Source of the DNA: Acidipila rosea
Lineage (GTDB): Bacteria > Acidobacteriota > Terriglobia > Terriglobales > Acidobacteriaceae
Length of the DNA: 64,000 bases
NCBI RefSeq assembly: GCF_004339725.1
Contig: NZ_SMGK01000003.1
Location: 379,380 to 443,379 of the forward strand
Reading direction: 5' to 3'
Below are positions 18,409 through 26,595 of the stretch, piece after piece. The position numbers and the translations under genes were made by a program. Position 1 is the first letter of the stretch. The number at the start of each line of letters is the position of its first letter. The notes beneath the pieces are model-generated. The model searched no databases, was not told the origin of the DNA, and was given only the letters and a program-made list of their open reading frames with translations.

Positions 18409-19284
18409 ATGAAGGAAACAAAGACCCACCAGTGGAGCAGTCCCGATCTGATTCTTGTCGCTACAAACCTGCACGACGGTCCCTATCTTGTGCCGCATGC
18501 CATAGCCCAGGCCAGGCTCAGTGCGGCAAAAGTTCTCCTTGCCTATGTCCTCGAGCCCGAGTACCTTCGCACCAGCCCGACGGAGGGTGCTCCTTTTGTC
18601 TTGCCCGGGCCTACACTGCATGCTGCACAAGACAAGCTGAATCAGTTCGTGAAGGAGTTCCAGGCCAACGGCATCGTGTGCGAGCCGCTTGTGTTGAAGG
18701 GCCGGCCGCAGGAGCAGATCTCCACACTCGTCAACGAGCGCGGAGTCGATCGGGTAATTGTTGGTACCCGGGCTGCGCAGGCGCTGGAGCGGCTTTTGCT
18801 TGGCTCTGTTGCCGAGGACCTGCTGCACTCGCTCGACATCCCCGTCTGTGTCATCGGGCCCCATGTTTCCCCCCTGGTGCGCCAGGAGGGGGTGCCGACC
18901 TCGATTCTGTTCGCTACGTCGTTTCATCACCCTGCGCATCAGAGCGCGCAGCTAGCCCTTGAGCTTGCTAACCTCTACCAGTCGCGCCTCGTTCTGCTCC
19001 ATGTAATCCCCGCCGGGCAGGCAGCCAATGCGGAGCTGCATCAGCAAAGGGAAGACGAGTTGGCGTCGCTCGCCAAGGGTGAGAGCGAGCTCTGGTGTGA
19101 CCTCGAAAAAGTAGTGCGCGATGGCGATCCCGCCGCGGAGATTCTTGCCGAGGCCAAAGCGCTGCCTGCCGATCTGATTGTGCTCGGGGCAACGGGCGCA
19201 TCCAAAACAGCCCGCCTCGTTTCCGCAGGTGTTGTGCACCGGATTATTGCCGAGGCAACCGTCCCTGTTATGACTCTCAGGTAG
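18409..19284 (+). CDS. Universal stress protein, two tandem Usp domains
   Basis: 291 residues from the ATG at 18409, which has GGAG 10 bases upstream; an upstream TTG (18370) is a poorer start. Domain 1 (residues 10-145) begins PDLILVATNLHDGPYLVPHA and ends VIVGTRAAQALERLLLGSVA. Domain 2 (150-290) begins TSILFATSFHHPAHQSAQLA and ends VLGATGASKTARLVSAG. Both keep part of the nucleotide-binding glycine pattern. It is a paralogue of the Usp at 10553. A strong terminator follows at 19333. Confidence 0.92.
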   Translation: MKETKTHQWSSPDLILVATNLHDGPYLVPHAIAQARLSAAKVLLAYVLEPEYLRTSPTEGAPFVLPGPTLHAAQDKLNQFVKEFQANGIVCEPLVLKGRPQEQISTLVNERGVDRVIVGTRAAQALERLLLGSVAEDLLHSLDIPVCVIGPHVSPLVRQEGVPTSILFATSFHHPAHQSAQLALELANLYQSRLVLLHVIPAGQAANAELHQQREDELASLAKGESELWCDLEKVVRDGDPAAEILAEAKALPADLIVLGATGASKTARLVSAGVVHRIIAEATVPVMTLR

Positions 19285-19332
19285 CAATACAACTCCACCA
19301 CCACCGTTGAGCGAACATCGTACGACGGAGCC

Positions 19333-19358
19333 GTGCCCCGTTTTTGGGGCACTTTTTT
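19333..19358 (+). terminator. Rho-independent terminator after the usp gene
   Basis: GTGCCCC, a 6-base loop, GGGGCAC, then six T. It lies 48 bases after the stop of the Usp gene. The remaining sequence to 19572 holds two TGTGAC half-sites (19375 and 19395) and the leader of the STAS/Crp operon. Confidence 0.9.
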
Positions 19359-19572
19359 GGTTTAGGGCCGAATATGTGACTTTAGTAAGTCTCCTGTGAC
19401 GATATTTCGTCTTAAAGCGTCGTCACCGCTATCAGCCCCTTCCCTCCTAGCCTTAATTATCTGCGATCTATCTTATCTTCAATCAGCAAGATGCGGCATT
19501 TGACCGGTGAACCTCCTTCTTTGGTCGCCCAAGTGTACTTAGGATTACAGGCAAGAAAGAAGAGAAGTCACC

Positions 19573-19866
19573 TTGTTAAGAGTTTCCAAGCATGATCACC
19601 CAAGCCTCTTGATCTTGAAAGTAGAAGGACGATTAGCCGGACCCTGGGTGGCAGAACTGGAGCAGATGTGGCAGATGCTTTCAGTTAATTCGAAGAAGCT
19701 CCGCCTGGATATACGCGGCATGACTTTTGTGGATAAAGAGGGGAAACGCATTTTGAGAGACATTGTCAGGGCAACAGGTTGCGAGATACTGGCGGACTCA
19801 CCGCTGACCAGGCAATTCGCAAATGAAGTAGTTCAAACATTAAGGACACTCGAAGAGGAGTCATGA
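19573..19866 (+). CDS. STAS-domain protein (anti-sigma-antagonist-like)
   Basis: 97 residues from a TTG; no in-frame ATG exists earlier, and AAGAGAAG precedes it. The pattern fits a single STAS fold: LLILKVEGRLAGPWVAELEQ (strand 1 and helix 1), KLRLDIRGMTFVDKEGKRIL (strand and switch loop), then a helix and a final strand. In anti-sigma antagonists the switch loop reads D-S-S-G with a phosphorylated serine. Here it is D54-K55-E56-G57, so no phospho-switch is possible and E56 may mimic the phosphorylated state. Its stop overlaps the regulator start (ATGA), so the two proteins should be made together. Confidence 0.75.
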   Translation: MLRVSKHDHPSLLILKVEGRLAGPWVAELEQMWQMLSVNSKKLRLDIRGMTFVDKEGKRILRDIVRATGCEILADSPLTRQFANEVVQTLRTLEEES

Positions 19867-20585
19867 ATATGTCTGGCCTGCACGGAACCGCCTCTAACCT
19901 AGCCTGTGAAAGCTGCAAGCTCAAAGCAGACAACTTTTTCTGCCATCTCTCTCCTGCAGCGGCAAAAGAGTTTGCGGCGATCAAATACTCAACCACCTAC
20001 CCCTCAGGATCTGTGCTGTTTCTTGAAAACGAGCACACCCGCGGAGTGTTCCTCCTGTGCTCGGGCCTGGTGAAACTGGCTGTCAGCTCCCGTGGCGGCA
20101 AGACCCTGATTCTGCGTATTGCGGGACCGCGGGAAATTATAGGCCTGCATTCGGTCATGTCGAATGCTCACGCTGAGGTAAGCGCCGAAACCCTTCAGCC
20201 CTGCCAGATAGCCTTTATTCGCCGCGATGACTTTCTGCGCTTTGTGCACACCTATCCCGAGGTGTATGAGGCCGTGGCAATGCAACTAAGCTCGCAATAC
20301 AGCAGCGCCTGCGAGCAGCTCCGAACCATCGGACTGTCGAGCTCGGCGCATGGCAAGCTCGCCCGCCTTCTCCTTCATTGGTGCGCCGATGGAAGAGAAA
20401 CAAAGGATGGAACTCAGATCAAGGTTCGTCTGACTCACGAACAGATAGCGGAATGCGTCGGTTCAACCCGCGAGACCGTTACTCGGACGCTCAGCGAATT
20501 CAAAAGCAGGCATCTGGTCACATTTAAAGGTGCAACCATGATGATCCCCAGCCGTGCTGCCCTGGAGGCGATCGGCGGATCATAA
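19863..20585 (+). CDS. Crp/Fnr-family regulator with FNR-like cysteines and CRP-like HTH
   Basis: 240 residues: cyclic-nucleotide-binding-like sensor (about 30-125), dimer helix (130-165) and winged helix (185-232). C15, C18 and C27 plus C114 stand where FNR of E. coli has C20, C23, C29 and C122; C114 is in QPCQIAF, aligned with VCEIPF of FNR. The region equivalent to the cAMP pocket of CRP (IIGLHSVMSNAHAEV) lacks its key Arg, so cAMP is unlikely. The recognition helix GSTRETVTR matches GCSRETVGR of CRP, with R203, E204 and R208 for R180, E181 and R185, which predicts binding to TGTGA-N6-TCACA. A start at Met3 is possible. It is translationally coupled to the STAS gene. Confidence 0.9.
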   Translation: MNMSGLHGTASNLACESCKLKADNFFCHLSPAAAKEFAAIKYSTTYPSGSVLFLENEHTRGVFLLCSGLVKLAVSSRGGKTLILRIAGPREIIGLHSVMSNAHAEVSAETLQPCQIAFIRRDDFLRFVHTYPEVYEAVAMQLSSQYSSACEQLRTIGLSSSAHGKLARLLLHWCADGRETKDGTQIKVRLTHEQIAECVGSTRETVTRTLSEFKSRHLVTFKGATMMIPSRAALEAIGGS

Positions 20586-20953
20586 GCCTGAGATTTCCTG
20601 CAGTCCTTCTGTATTGATTTCTGCCTTGGTTGTTCTTTTGGGGGCTCCGTTGTTGTCGGCATTCTCCTTGTTGAGGATCAGGTGCAGTAAAGCACCTGGC
20701 CAGACCGCTCAGCCGGCCGCTGGTACCACTTTTCACTGCACCACTTTGTAATTCTCTGTCTTGGCTCTCCCGTTGGCCGCACGAAACAGCCACGCCGGCT
20801 CACTTGCCGTGGGCCGGCGAGGGAGCTACCCCCGCTAGGATTGTCGGGCGCTCGCCTTTCCGCTATACTGATGATTCGCCCGGCGTGCGGTAAAACGCTC
20901 CTGCCGCGTGCATTAAACTTTAAAAAGATTAAAAGATTGAGGAGCGCAGTTCC
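20586..20953. other. Gap between the regulator gene and rpmH
   Basis: No gene seen in 368 bases. It contains a perfect 7-base-pair hairpin with a 6-base loop at 20679-20698 (CAGGTGC and GCACCTG), which lacks a T-run but may end the regulator transcript, and a second GCCGGC-flanked inverted repeat near 20795-20820. The rpmH promoter lies at 20841-20869. Confidence 0.6.
20841..20869 (+). promoter_or_regulatory. Sigma-70-type promoter of rpmH
   Basis: TTGTCG and TATACT separated by 17 bases, followed by an AT-rich leader (TTAAACTTTAAAAAGATTAAAAG) and a GAGGAG-like site. The predicted transcript start is near 20876. Confidence 0.8.
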
Positions 20954-21109
20954 ATGCCTAAGCGCACATTCCAACCCAACCGCCGCCATCGTGCAAAGAC
21001 GCACGGTTTCCGTACCCGTATGAAGACCAAGAGCGGTGCAGCCGTCCTCTCACGTCGTCGCGCCAAGGGTCGCCACAAGGTTGCCGTCAGCGCTGGCTAT
21101 CGCGACTAG
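20954..21109 (+). CDS. rpmH: 50S ribosomal protein L34
   Basis: 51 residues: [19 protein letters not shown] and onward, ending AVSAGYRD. Full-length bacterial L34 with the typical Lys/Arg-rich helix. It opens the conserved rpmH-rnpA-yidD-yidC cluster. This small gene is easily missed by length cut-offs. dnaA and the replication origin are not visible here, and the upstream neighbour is the stress regulator. Confidence 0.97.
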   Translation: MPKRTFQPNRRHRAKTHGFRTRMKTKSGAAVLSRRRAKGRHKVAVSAGYRD

Positions 21110-21176
21110 TTTCGCCCGGCGTCATGCAGGCGCTCTTTGGTTTTGCCAGTCCCGCGAATGTTTTCTCCCTCGGCAG

Positions 21177-21199
21177 GTGCCGCCCACAGTTGGCGGCAC
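21177..21199 (+). promoter_or_regulatory. GC-rich hairpin in the rpmH-rnpA spacer
   Basis: GTGCCGCC and GGCGGCAC pair perfectly (8 base pairs) around a 7-base loop, 20 bases before the rnpA ATG. There is no T-run, so it is more likely an RNA-processing or translation-modulating element than a terminator. Confidence 0.55.
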
Positions 21200-21219
21200 G
21201 CAGAAAAGGGACTGCCTTC

Positions 21220-21654
21220 ATGCCAACCCAGACCCAGTCTTCCACTACCGTCACGGAGCAGCCGCCCCGTCGCGGCGTCTCGCTCGCGCCCTTCCGCCTG
21301 CATAGGCACGGGGACTATCAGAGTGCCTATAAGGCTGCCCGCAAGCAGTCCTCGCCCTCGATGAGCTACTTCTACCGGGTGCGCCCGGCTGAACTGATAG
21401 ACACGGCGACGCCACGTATCGGGCTTACCGTGGGGCGTGTGCTCGGTAATGCGGTCAAACGCAACCGCATCAAGCGCCGCATGCGCGAGGCAGTCCGGCT
21501 ACACCTCGACCTGCTGCCTCAGTCCATTGATGTCATTCTTCACCCCCGCCATTTTGTCGCCGAGATGGAGTTTTCCCGGCTTGAGGCGGAAATCGTCACC
21601 ATCTTTCATCGAATCGCCAGCGCTGTTCACGCAGTCAGTGAGGCGCAGCCATGA
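21220..21654 (+). CDS. rnpA: Ribonuclease P protein component
   Basis: 144 residues from the ATG at 21220 with AAAGGGA upstream. A start further upstream would read through the hairpin and is less likely. Family hallmarks are an [15 protein letters not shown] start of the fold, the RNR motif region [18 protein letters not shown], and the C-terminal helix. The protein helps RNase P RNA cut the 5' leader from pre-tRNA. The N-terminal 25 residues are a disordered Thr/Gln-rich extension. The stop overlaps yidD by 4 bases. Confidence 0.95.
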   Translation: MPTQTQSSTTVTEQPPRRGVSLAPFRLHRHGDYQSAYKAARKQSSPSMSYFYRVRPAELIDTATPRIGLTVGRVLGNAVKRNRIKRRMREAVRLHLDLLPQSIDVILHPRHFVAEMEFSRLEAEIVTIFHRIASAVHAVSEAQP

Positions 21655-21965
21655 GGCAGATCCTCTTCAGGATATATAAGCAGATTCTCTCTCCCATGCT
21701 GCATGCTGGGCTGGGGCTCACGGGGGCCTGCCGCTTCCAGCCGACCTGTTCTGAATACGCATCGATCGCGATCGCCGAGCACGGATTCTGGCGCGGCAGC
21801 GGTCTGGCCCTCTGGCGCCTGCTGCGCTGTCAGCCTTTCGCCCGCGGCGGCTTTGATCCTGTCCCTCCGCGACGTAATTTCCACTGCGATGAAACCGTCG
21901 CAGGAGCAGTTACCATAGAACCAGTACAAGAACCGGCATGCTCGCTTCCCGCCGGTCATCGATAG
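21651..21965 (+). CDS. yidD: Membrane-protein insertion efficiency factor YidD
   Basis: 104 residues. The conserved core is [15 protein letters not shown], then [11 protein letters not shown] (paired cysteines) and the closing [18 protein letters not shown] 30-residue acidic tail beyond the family core is specific to this protein. YidD assists YidC at the inner membrane. The ATG overlaps the rnpA stop, and yidC starts 9 bases downstream. Confidence 0.96.
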   Translation: MRQILFRIYKQILSPMLHAGLGLTGACRFQPTCSEYASIAIAEHGFWRGSGLALWRLLRCQPFARGGFDPVPPRRNFHCDETVAGAVTIEPVQEPACSLPAGHR

Positions 21966-21974
21966 GAAATCTTC

Positions 21975-23732
21975 TTGGCAGAAATACGCAATCCGAATCA
22001 GCAAGGCGGACAGGACTCAAAGACAGTCCTCATCTTCACTGGAATCTTTCTGGTGATGTTTCTTGGTCTGCAGTTCTTCAAGCAGCAGCATAAGCCGGCG
22101 CCCGCCGCTGAAAAGCCAGCGGCTGCAGCAACAAGCCAGTCTGATACTCCAGCTTCTTCTGAGCCACCCGCCGCTGCGGTTCCTGGCGCCTCTTCCGGTG
22201 TCGCCAGCAGCGTTCAGGCTGCGGCTGAGTCCACCACCGTGGTTGAGAATGAGCTCTATCGCATTACGTTCTCCAACCGGGGCGCGCAGGTAACCTCCTG
22301 GATCCTTAAGAAGTACAAGGATGACGATGGCAAGCCGCTTGACCTGGTCAACCACTCCGCCGCCGCGAAATTCGGGTACCCGCTATCGCTTTATACCTAC
22401 GATGCTGCATTGCGCGGACAGCTGGCGAGTGCCCTCTACAAGCCCTCTGTTACAGGTTCCCTCACCGCCCCAGGCACGCTCAGCTTCGAGTACGCAGCCA
22501 ATGGCGTCACGGTCGAGAAGAGCTTCACCTTCGATTCCAGCTATGTGATTCGCGCACAGGTGACTGCCACCCGCAACGGCTCGCCCCTGGCGGCCATGCT
22601 TGCGTGGCCCTCAGGATTCGGCGATCAACAGACGCTTCCCCAGTACGCCGGCGGTATGATTGACACCGCGCAAGGCGATAAGGTGGAGCAGGTCGCCTAC
22701 AAAAAGGTCGTTGGCGGAGCTACTCAGCAGGGCACTTTTGCGTGGGCGGGTGTCAGCGATCTCTACTTCACCTCCATTTTCCTGCCGGAGCCGGGCCAAG
22801 AGTCCCAGTTCGTCACCCTGCATAACACCATCAATATCCCCAAGAATCCGAAGCATCCTGAGCCCAACCAGACCGAGAGTGCTTCTGTGCTTGGCGCGGG
22901 CCTCGGCAGCCCCACCGGTACTTACAGCACCCGCCTTTTTGTAGGCCCTAAAGCGCTCGGCGTACTCGGCTCCATCCCGACCGACGGCGGACCGAATCTT
23001 GAGAAGGTCGTCAGCTTTGGCTGGTGGGGAGTCATCTCCAAGCCACTCTTCCTTATGCTGCGCTTCTTCCACCAGCATCTGATTCCCAACTGGGGCTGGG
23101 CCATTCTTCTACTGACCCTGATCCTGAATGTGGCTATGCTGCCCACGCGCTTCCAGATGATGAAGTCGTCGCTGAAAATGCAGCGCATTCAGCCACAGAT
23201 GGACCAGATCAAGCAGAAATACGCCAAGTTCAAAGCCACCGACCCGCGCAAGCAGGAGATGCAGCGCGAGATCATGGACCTCCAGAAGAAGGAAGGGGTC
23301 AATATGTTCGGCGGCTGCCTTCCCATGCTGATCCAGTGGCCATTGCTGCTCGGCTTCTACCGCATGCTCGGCAACGTCATTGAGCTGCGCCAGGCCCACT
23401 GGCTCTGGCTGCCCGATCTTTCCGCGCCGGATCCATATCACATCCTGCCGATCTTCTTCATCATCTCGATGTTTGCCGTGCAATGGCTTACGCCGTCGCC
23501 CGGCGTAGATCCGGCTCAGCAGCGTATGATGGCCTTCACCATGCCGGCTGTTTTCGGCTTCATGACCTGGAACATTGGCTCGGGGCTGGCCCTCTACTGG
23601 GCCGGAAGCAACGTACTCGGCATCGTGCAGCAGATGGCAATGAACAAGACGAAGATGGGCAGGGAAGTTCGCGAAATCGCAGCACGCCGCGCCGCAAAGA
23701 AAGCAGGCAAGGTCATCAACGCTCGGCGATAA
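21975..23732 (+). CDS. yidC: Membrane protein insertase YidC
   Basis: 585 residues from a TTG start with AGGAAA upstream. There is an N-terminal membrane anchor (KTVLIFTGIFLVMFLGLQFF), a large periplasmic beta-supersandwich domain (about 80-345) and the C-terminal five-helix Oxa1 domain (about 370-560), with the coiled-coil loop SLKMQRIQPQMDQIKQKYAK and NMFGGCLPMLIQWPLL. It inserts proteins into the inner membrane, alone or with Sec. Length and layout fit a Gram-negative-type YidC. Confidence 0.97.
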   Translation: MAEIRNPNQQGGQDSKTVLIFTGIFLVMFLGLQFFKQQHKPAPAAEKPAAAATSQSDTPASSEPPAAAVPGASSGVASSVQAAAESTTVVENELYRITFSNRGAQVTSWILKKYKDDDGKPLDLVNHSAAAKFGYPLSLYTYDAALRGQLASALYKPSVTGSLTAPGTLSFEYAANGVTVEKSFTFDSSYVIRAQVTATRNGSPLAAMLAWPSGFGDQQTLPQYAGGMIDTAQGDKVEQVAYKKVVGGATQQGTFAWAGVSDLYFTSIFLPEPGQESQFVTLHNTINIPKNPKHPEPNQTESASVLGAGLGSPTGTYSTRLFVGPKALGVLGSIPTDGGPNLEKVVSFGWWGVISKPLFLMLRFFHQHLIPNWGWAILLLTLILNVAMLPTRFQMMKSSLKMQRIQPQMDQIKQKYAKFKATDPRKQEMQREIMDLQKKEGVNMFGGCLPMLIQWPLLLGFYRMLGNVIELRQAHWLWLPDLSAPDPYHILPIFFIISMFAVQWLTPSPGVDPAQQRMMAFTMPAVFGFMTWNIGSGLALYWAGSNVLGIVQQMAMNKTKMGREVREIAARRAAKKAGKVINARR

Positions 23733-23806
23733 GGTACAGCGGCGCTGCTTCCACTCGCTCAAAAGGACGGATTGCAACAGCACTTCACGTTCAGGAGAGA
23801 TAACGA

Positions 23807-24751
23807 ATGAGCACCCAGACAGCAGCGCCGCTGATCTCCACCGCGACCCTTACGCAGGACGCGCAGATCTTCGAATACAGCCGGGCAGCCAACCCTATCG
23901 AGTCCGGCTCGACCCCGCCTATCCCGATCAAGGGATTCTCCGCAGACCTCTACGCTTCAGGTCCCACCCGCATTATTCCGCTCGATCTCAGCTCGGAGCT
24001 TCGTACCCCCTGGCCAGCGACCGGTCCGGGCCTGCTCGCCAGCTTCGTTCGTATCCTTGCCGGAGAAAAGCTAGTCAGCGCGCCTAACGCGAGCAGTGAG
24101 TTTTATTTTGTGATTTGCGGACGTGGCCACTCGGAGACGGCAGAGGGTTCCATCGCTTGGAAAGCGGGTGACTTTCTAGCGCTGCCCGGCATCGAGGCGA
24201 TCCACTCTGCGGACGAAGAAGCAGCTTTCTATATGGTCAACGACTCGCCGCTCTTCGCTTATTTGGGCGCGAGCAGGGCTCAGGCGCGCTTCCGCCCCAC
24301 ACTCTATACCCGCGAGCTTGTAATGGCCGAGCTCGACAGGGCAAAGCATGATCCCGAAGCTTCGAAGCGCAGCCGCATCAGCGTTCTGCTCGCCAACAAG
24401 AAGTTCGAGCAGACGATGACCATCACTCACACCCTATGGACTATGTTTGGCACCATCGCTCCCGGCACACGCCAGCTTCCCCACCGCCACCAGTCCGTCG
24501 CGCTTGATTATGTCGTGGATGCAAAGCCTGGCGTTTATACCCTTGTAGGTCCCGAGCTGAACCCAAACGGCACCATCCGCGACGCGGTCCGTGTCGACTG
24601 GGTCTCCGGCTCAGCCTTTGTCACCCCGCCCGGATTCTGGCATGAACATGTGAATGAGTCGGCAGACGAGGCCTTTGTGATGCCCATCCAGGATGCGGGT
24701 TTCCACACTTATTTGCGAACCCTCGACATCCAGTTCTACAAGGAAGACTAA
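23807..24751 (+). CDS. Bicupin protein
   Basis: 314 residues with two cupin halves: residues 75-150 (FYFVICGRGHSETAEGSIAW, GDFLALPGIEAIHS) and 215-295 (QLPHRHQSVALDYVV, TPPGFWHEHVNESADEA). The second half keeps the His-x-His and late His metal ligands. The first lacks the paired His. The shape resembles gentisate or related ring-cleaving dioxygenases, but the substrate cannot be told. It lies 74 bases after yidC, probably as a separate unit, and a hairpin terminator follows. Confidence 0.78.
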   Translation: MSTQTAAPLISTATLTQDAQIFEYSRAANPIESGSTPPIPIKGFSADLYASGPTRIIPLDLSSELRTPWPATGPGLLASFVRILAGEKLVSAPNASSEFYFVICGRGHSETAEGSIAWKAGDFLALPGIEAIHSADEEAAFYMVNDSPLFAYLGASRAQARFRPTLYTRELVMAELDRAKHDPEASKRSRISVLLANKKFEQTMTITHTLWTMFGTIAPGTRQLPHRHQSVALDYVVDAKPGVYTLVGPELNPNGTIRDAVRVDWVSGSAFVTPPGFWHEHVNESADEAFVMPIQDAGFHTYLRTLDIQFYKED

Positions 24752-24754
24752 GGT

Positions 24755-24794
24755 CTACCGGCGCTGCGCGTTTCCAGACGAGCAGCGCAGGTAG
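24755..24794. terminator. Bidirectional hairpin between convergent genes
   Basis: CTACC-G-GCGCTGC pairs with GCAGCGC-A-GGTAG around a 14-base loop. It sits between the stops of the bicupin gene (plus) and the isoaspartyl peptidase gene (minus). No long T-run is present. Confidence 0.6.
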
Positions 24795-24836
24795 CAATCG
24801 CTTCGAGCAACGATGTGCCGGGTGATCGAGGCGAAG

Positions 24837-25805
24837 CTACTCGACTACAATCTCCACCTGCTGCCCCTTGGCGGTCGCCACGCCCCAGGCCATGCGTGGG
24901 GTGTTGTGCGACACTCCATAGCGCCCATCGGGCGCGAGCAGGATGATGCCGCCGTGGCCACCCAGCCGCTTGTAAAGGTATGCGATCGCATCTGGCGCGA
25001 CTGCCTCCGGCGAGCGCCCCTGCTGCACCCGGTCGGTCGCCCATTTGCCCAGCACCAGCTTCATGATCGGCTCGCCCCAGCCCGTCAACGAAACCGCTGC
25101 GCTAAGGTTGTCCGCATAGCAGCCGCAGCCGATCAGCGAAGAATCTCCAACTCGCCCCGGAGCCTTGTTCAGCGTTCCGCCGGTTGAGGTTGCAGCGGCG
25201 ATGTGGCCGTGCGCGTCGAGCGCCACCGCCCCGACCGTGTCGTGAGACGCAAGCCCCGCTTCGCGCGAAGCCAGCTCTGCCGCCGTCTCCGCTGACTTGT
25301 CATCTCCGGCAAAAGTCAGATCAGGCAAGCCAGCCAGCGCTCGGTTCTGTGCCTCGGCCAGCCGCTCACGCTCCCGGTCGAGCACCAGTTCAGCGTTATC
25401 GATGAGCGGAATTCCATGCTGCGCGGCAAATTCTTCCGCTCCCGCGCCTACAAAATAGACGTGAGGGCTCTTCTCGAGGACCAGCCGTGCCGCCTGGATC
25501 GGGTTCCGCAACCGCTCCACGCAGGCGACTCCGCCCGCGCGCAGCGTTGCGCCGTCCATCAGCAGCGCATCGAGTTGCACGCGCCCGTCCCGCGTCAGGA
25601 AGCTGCCTCTTCCGGCATCGAATGTCTCATCGTCTTCGAGCACGGTTACGGCGGCCTCGACCGCATCGACCGCAGATGCGCCCCGCTCGAGCAGCGCATA
25701 GCCAGCCTCCAGCGCGCGGGCAACACCCTGCTTGTGCGCATCAATCATGTCATCGGGAATCGCCCAGGCGCCGCCGTGGACGAGCAATACAGGAGTGTGA
25801 GTCAT
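24837..25805 (-). CDS. Isoaspartyl peptidase / L-asparaginase, Ntn-hydrolase type
   Basis: 322 residues. The start VLLVHGGAW is typical. The autocleavage site and catalytic nucleophile are in ASHDTVGAVALD (Thr190), followed by GGTLNKAPGRVGDSSLIGCGCYA. The precursor splits before Thr190 into two chains. It removes isoaspartyl residues from peptides or hydrolyses asparagine. It is likely plant-type cytoplasmic, since no signal peptide is seen. It lies 61 bases after the phosphatidyltransferase gene on the same strand. Confidence 0.93.
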   Translation of the reverse strand: MTHTPVLLVHGGAWAIPDDMIDAHKQGVARALEAGYALLERGASAVDAVEAAVTVLEDDETFDAGRGSFLTRDGRVQLDALLMDGATLRAGGVACVERLRNPIQAARLVLEKSPHVYFVGAGAEEFAAQHGIPLIDNAELVLDRERERLAEAQNRALAGLPDLTFAGDDKSAETAAELASREAGLASHDTVGAVALDAHGHIAAATSTGGTLNKAPGRVGDSSLIGCGCYADNLSAAVSLTGWGEPIMKLVLGKWATDRVQQGRSPEAVAPDAIAYLYKRLGGHGGIILLAPDGRYGVSHNTPRMAWGVATAKGQQVEIVVE

Positions 25806-25866
25806 AAGTGGCTAGCTGATTCTACTCGAACGACAAGGCAGGAAGTTGCGCGATGCTTCCGCGCCA

Positions 25867-26580
25867 TCAGGCGCGCGGAGCATCGGTCGCCGACTGCAGA
25901 TCCGGGCCTGGCTCCTGGGGAAGGTTGCGCAGCACCCTCGGCAGCGTTTCTTTCACGGGTGCGAGGTGCTTTGTCATCTGGTAGGTAAAGCTGATGCGGT
26001 GGATCACGGTCACCGTCGACAGCACCGCCAGCACCCACAATACCGGCGCCATCACGCCCCAACGGTTGAAGAGTGCACCAAGAATAATCAGCACGACGCG
26101 CTCCGGCCTCTCCATAAAGCCGACCTTGCACTTGCCGATCAGGGCCTCAGCGCGCGCACGTGTGTAGCTGACCATCAGCGATGTGACCATTACAAAGGCC
26201 GCCAGCACTACATAAAAGAAGCGATTTCCGCGTGCGTAATAGACCAGCAGCCCGAAGAAGAGCACCACGTCAGAGTAGCGGTCGATGACGGAGTCAAAGA
26301 ACGCGCCGAAGATCGTCACCTGATCCGTCTGCCGCGCCACCCGTCCATCTACCATGTCAAAGATGCCGGCGCCGATAATCACCAGCCCCGCGTAGGCGAA
26401 CATGCGGACGTAGTTGTGCTCATTGGCGTAGCCAAAGAGCACGGCCGCTACAGTGTTGATAATCAGGCCGACAAAGGTGAGCACGTTCGGCGAGATGCGG
26501 GTCAGCGCAAGGCCATTGACGATGGCCTGCAGGATCACTCCGCAGCCGCGGCCAAACGCACTCGTCCATGTTCTGCTCAT
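25867..26580 (-). CDS. CDP-alcohol phosphatidyltransferase family protein
   Basis: 237 residues, about six membrane helices. The family motif D-G-x2-A-R-x8-G-x3-D-x3-D is complete in DGRVARQTDQVTIFGAFFDSVID (about residues 76-98), so the metal-dependent transferase should be active. It makes phospholipids such as phosphatidylglycerophosphate or phosphatidylinositol-type lipids from a CDP-diacylglycerol donor; the acceptor cannot be told. It lies 15 bases after greA, so it is probably in the same operon. Confidence 0.88.
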   Translation of the reverse strand: MSRTWTSAFGRGCGVILQAIVNGLALTRISPNVLTFVGLIINTVAAVLFGYANEHNYVRMFAYAGLVIIGAGIFDMVDGRVARQTDQVTIFGAFFDSVIDRYSDVVLFFGLLVYYARGNRFFYVVLAAFVMVTSLMVSYTRARAEALIGKCKVGFMERPERVVLIILGALFNRWGVMAPVLWVLAVLSTVTVIHRISFTYQMTKHLAPVKETLPRVLRNLPQEPGPDLQSATDAPRA

Positions 26581-26595
26581 CGGGTGCTCATGTTT

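Noticed and set aside
20586..20953. Possible replication origin next to rpmH
   Set aside because: rpmH often lies near dnaA and the origin, but I saw no DnaA-box cluster, AT-rich unwinding element or dnaA gene here.
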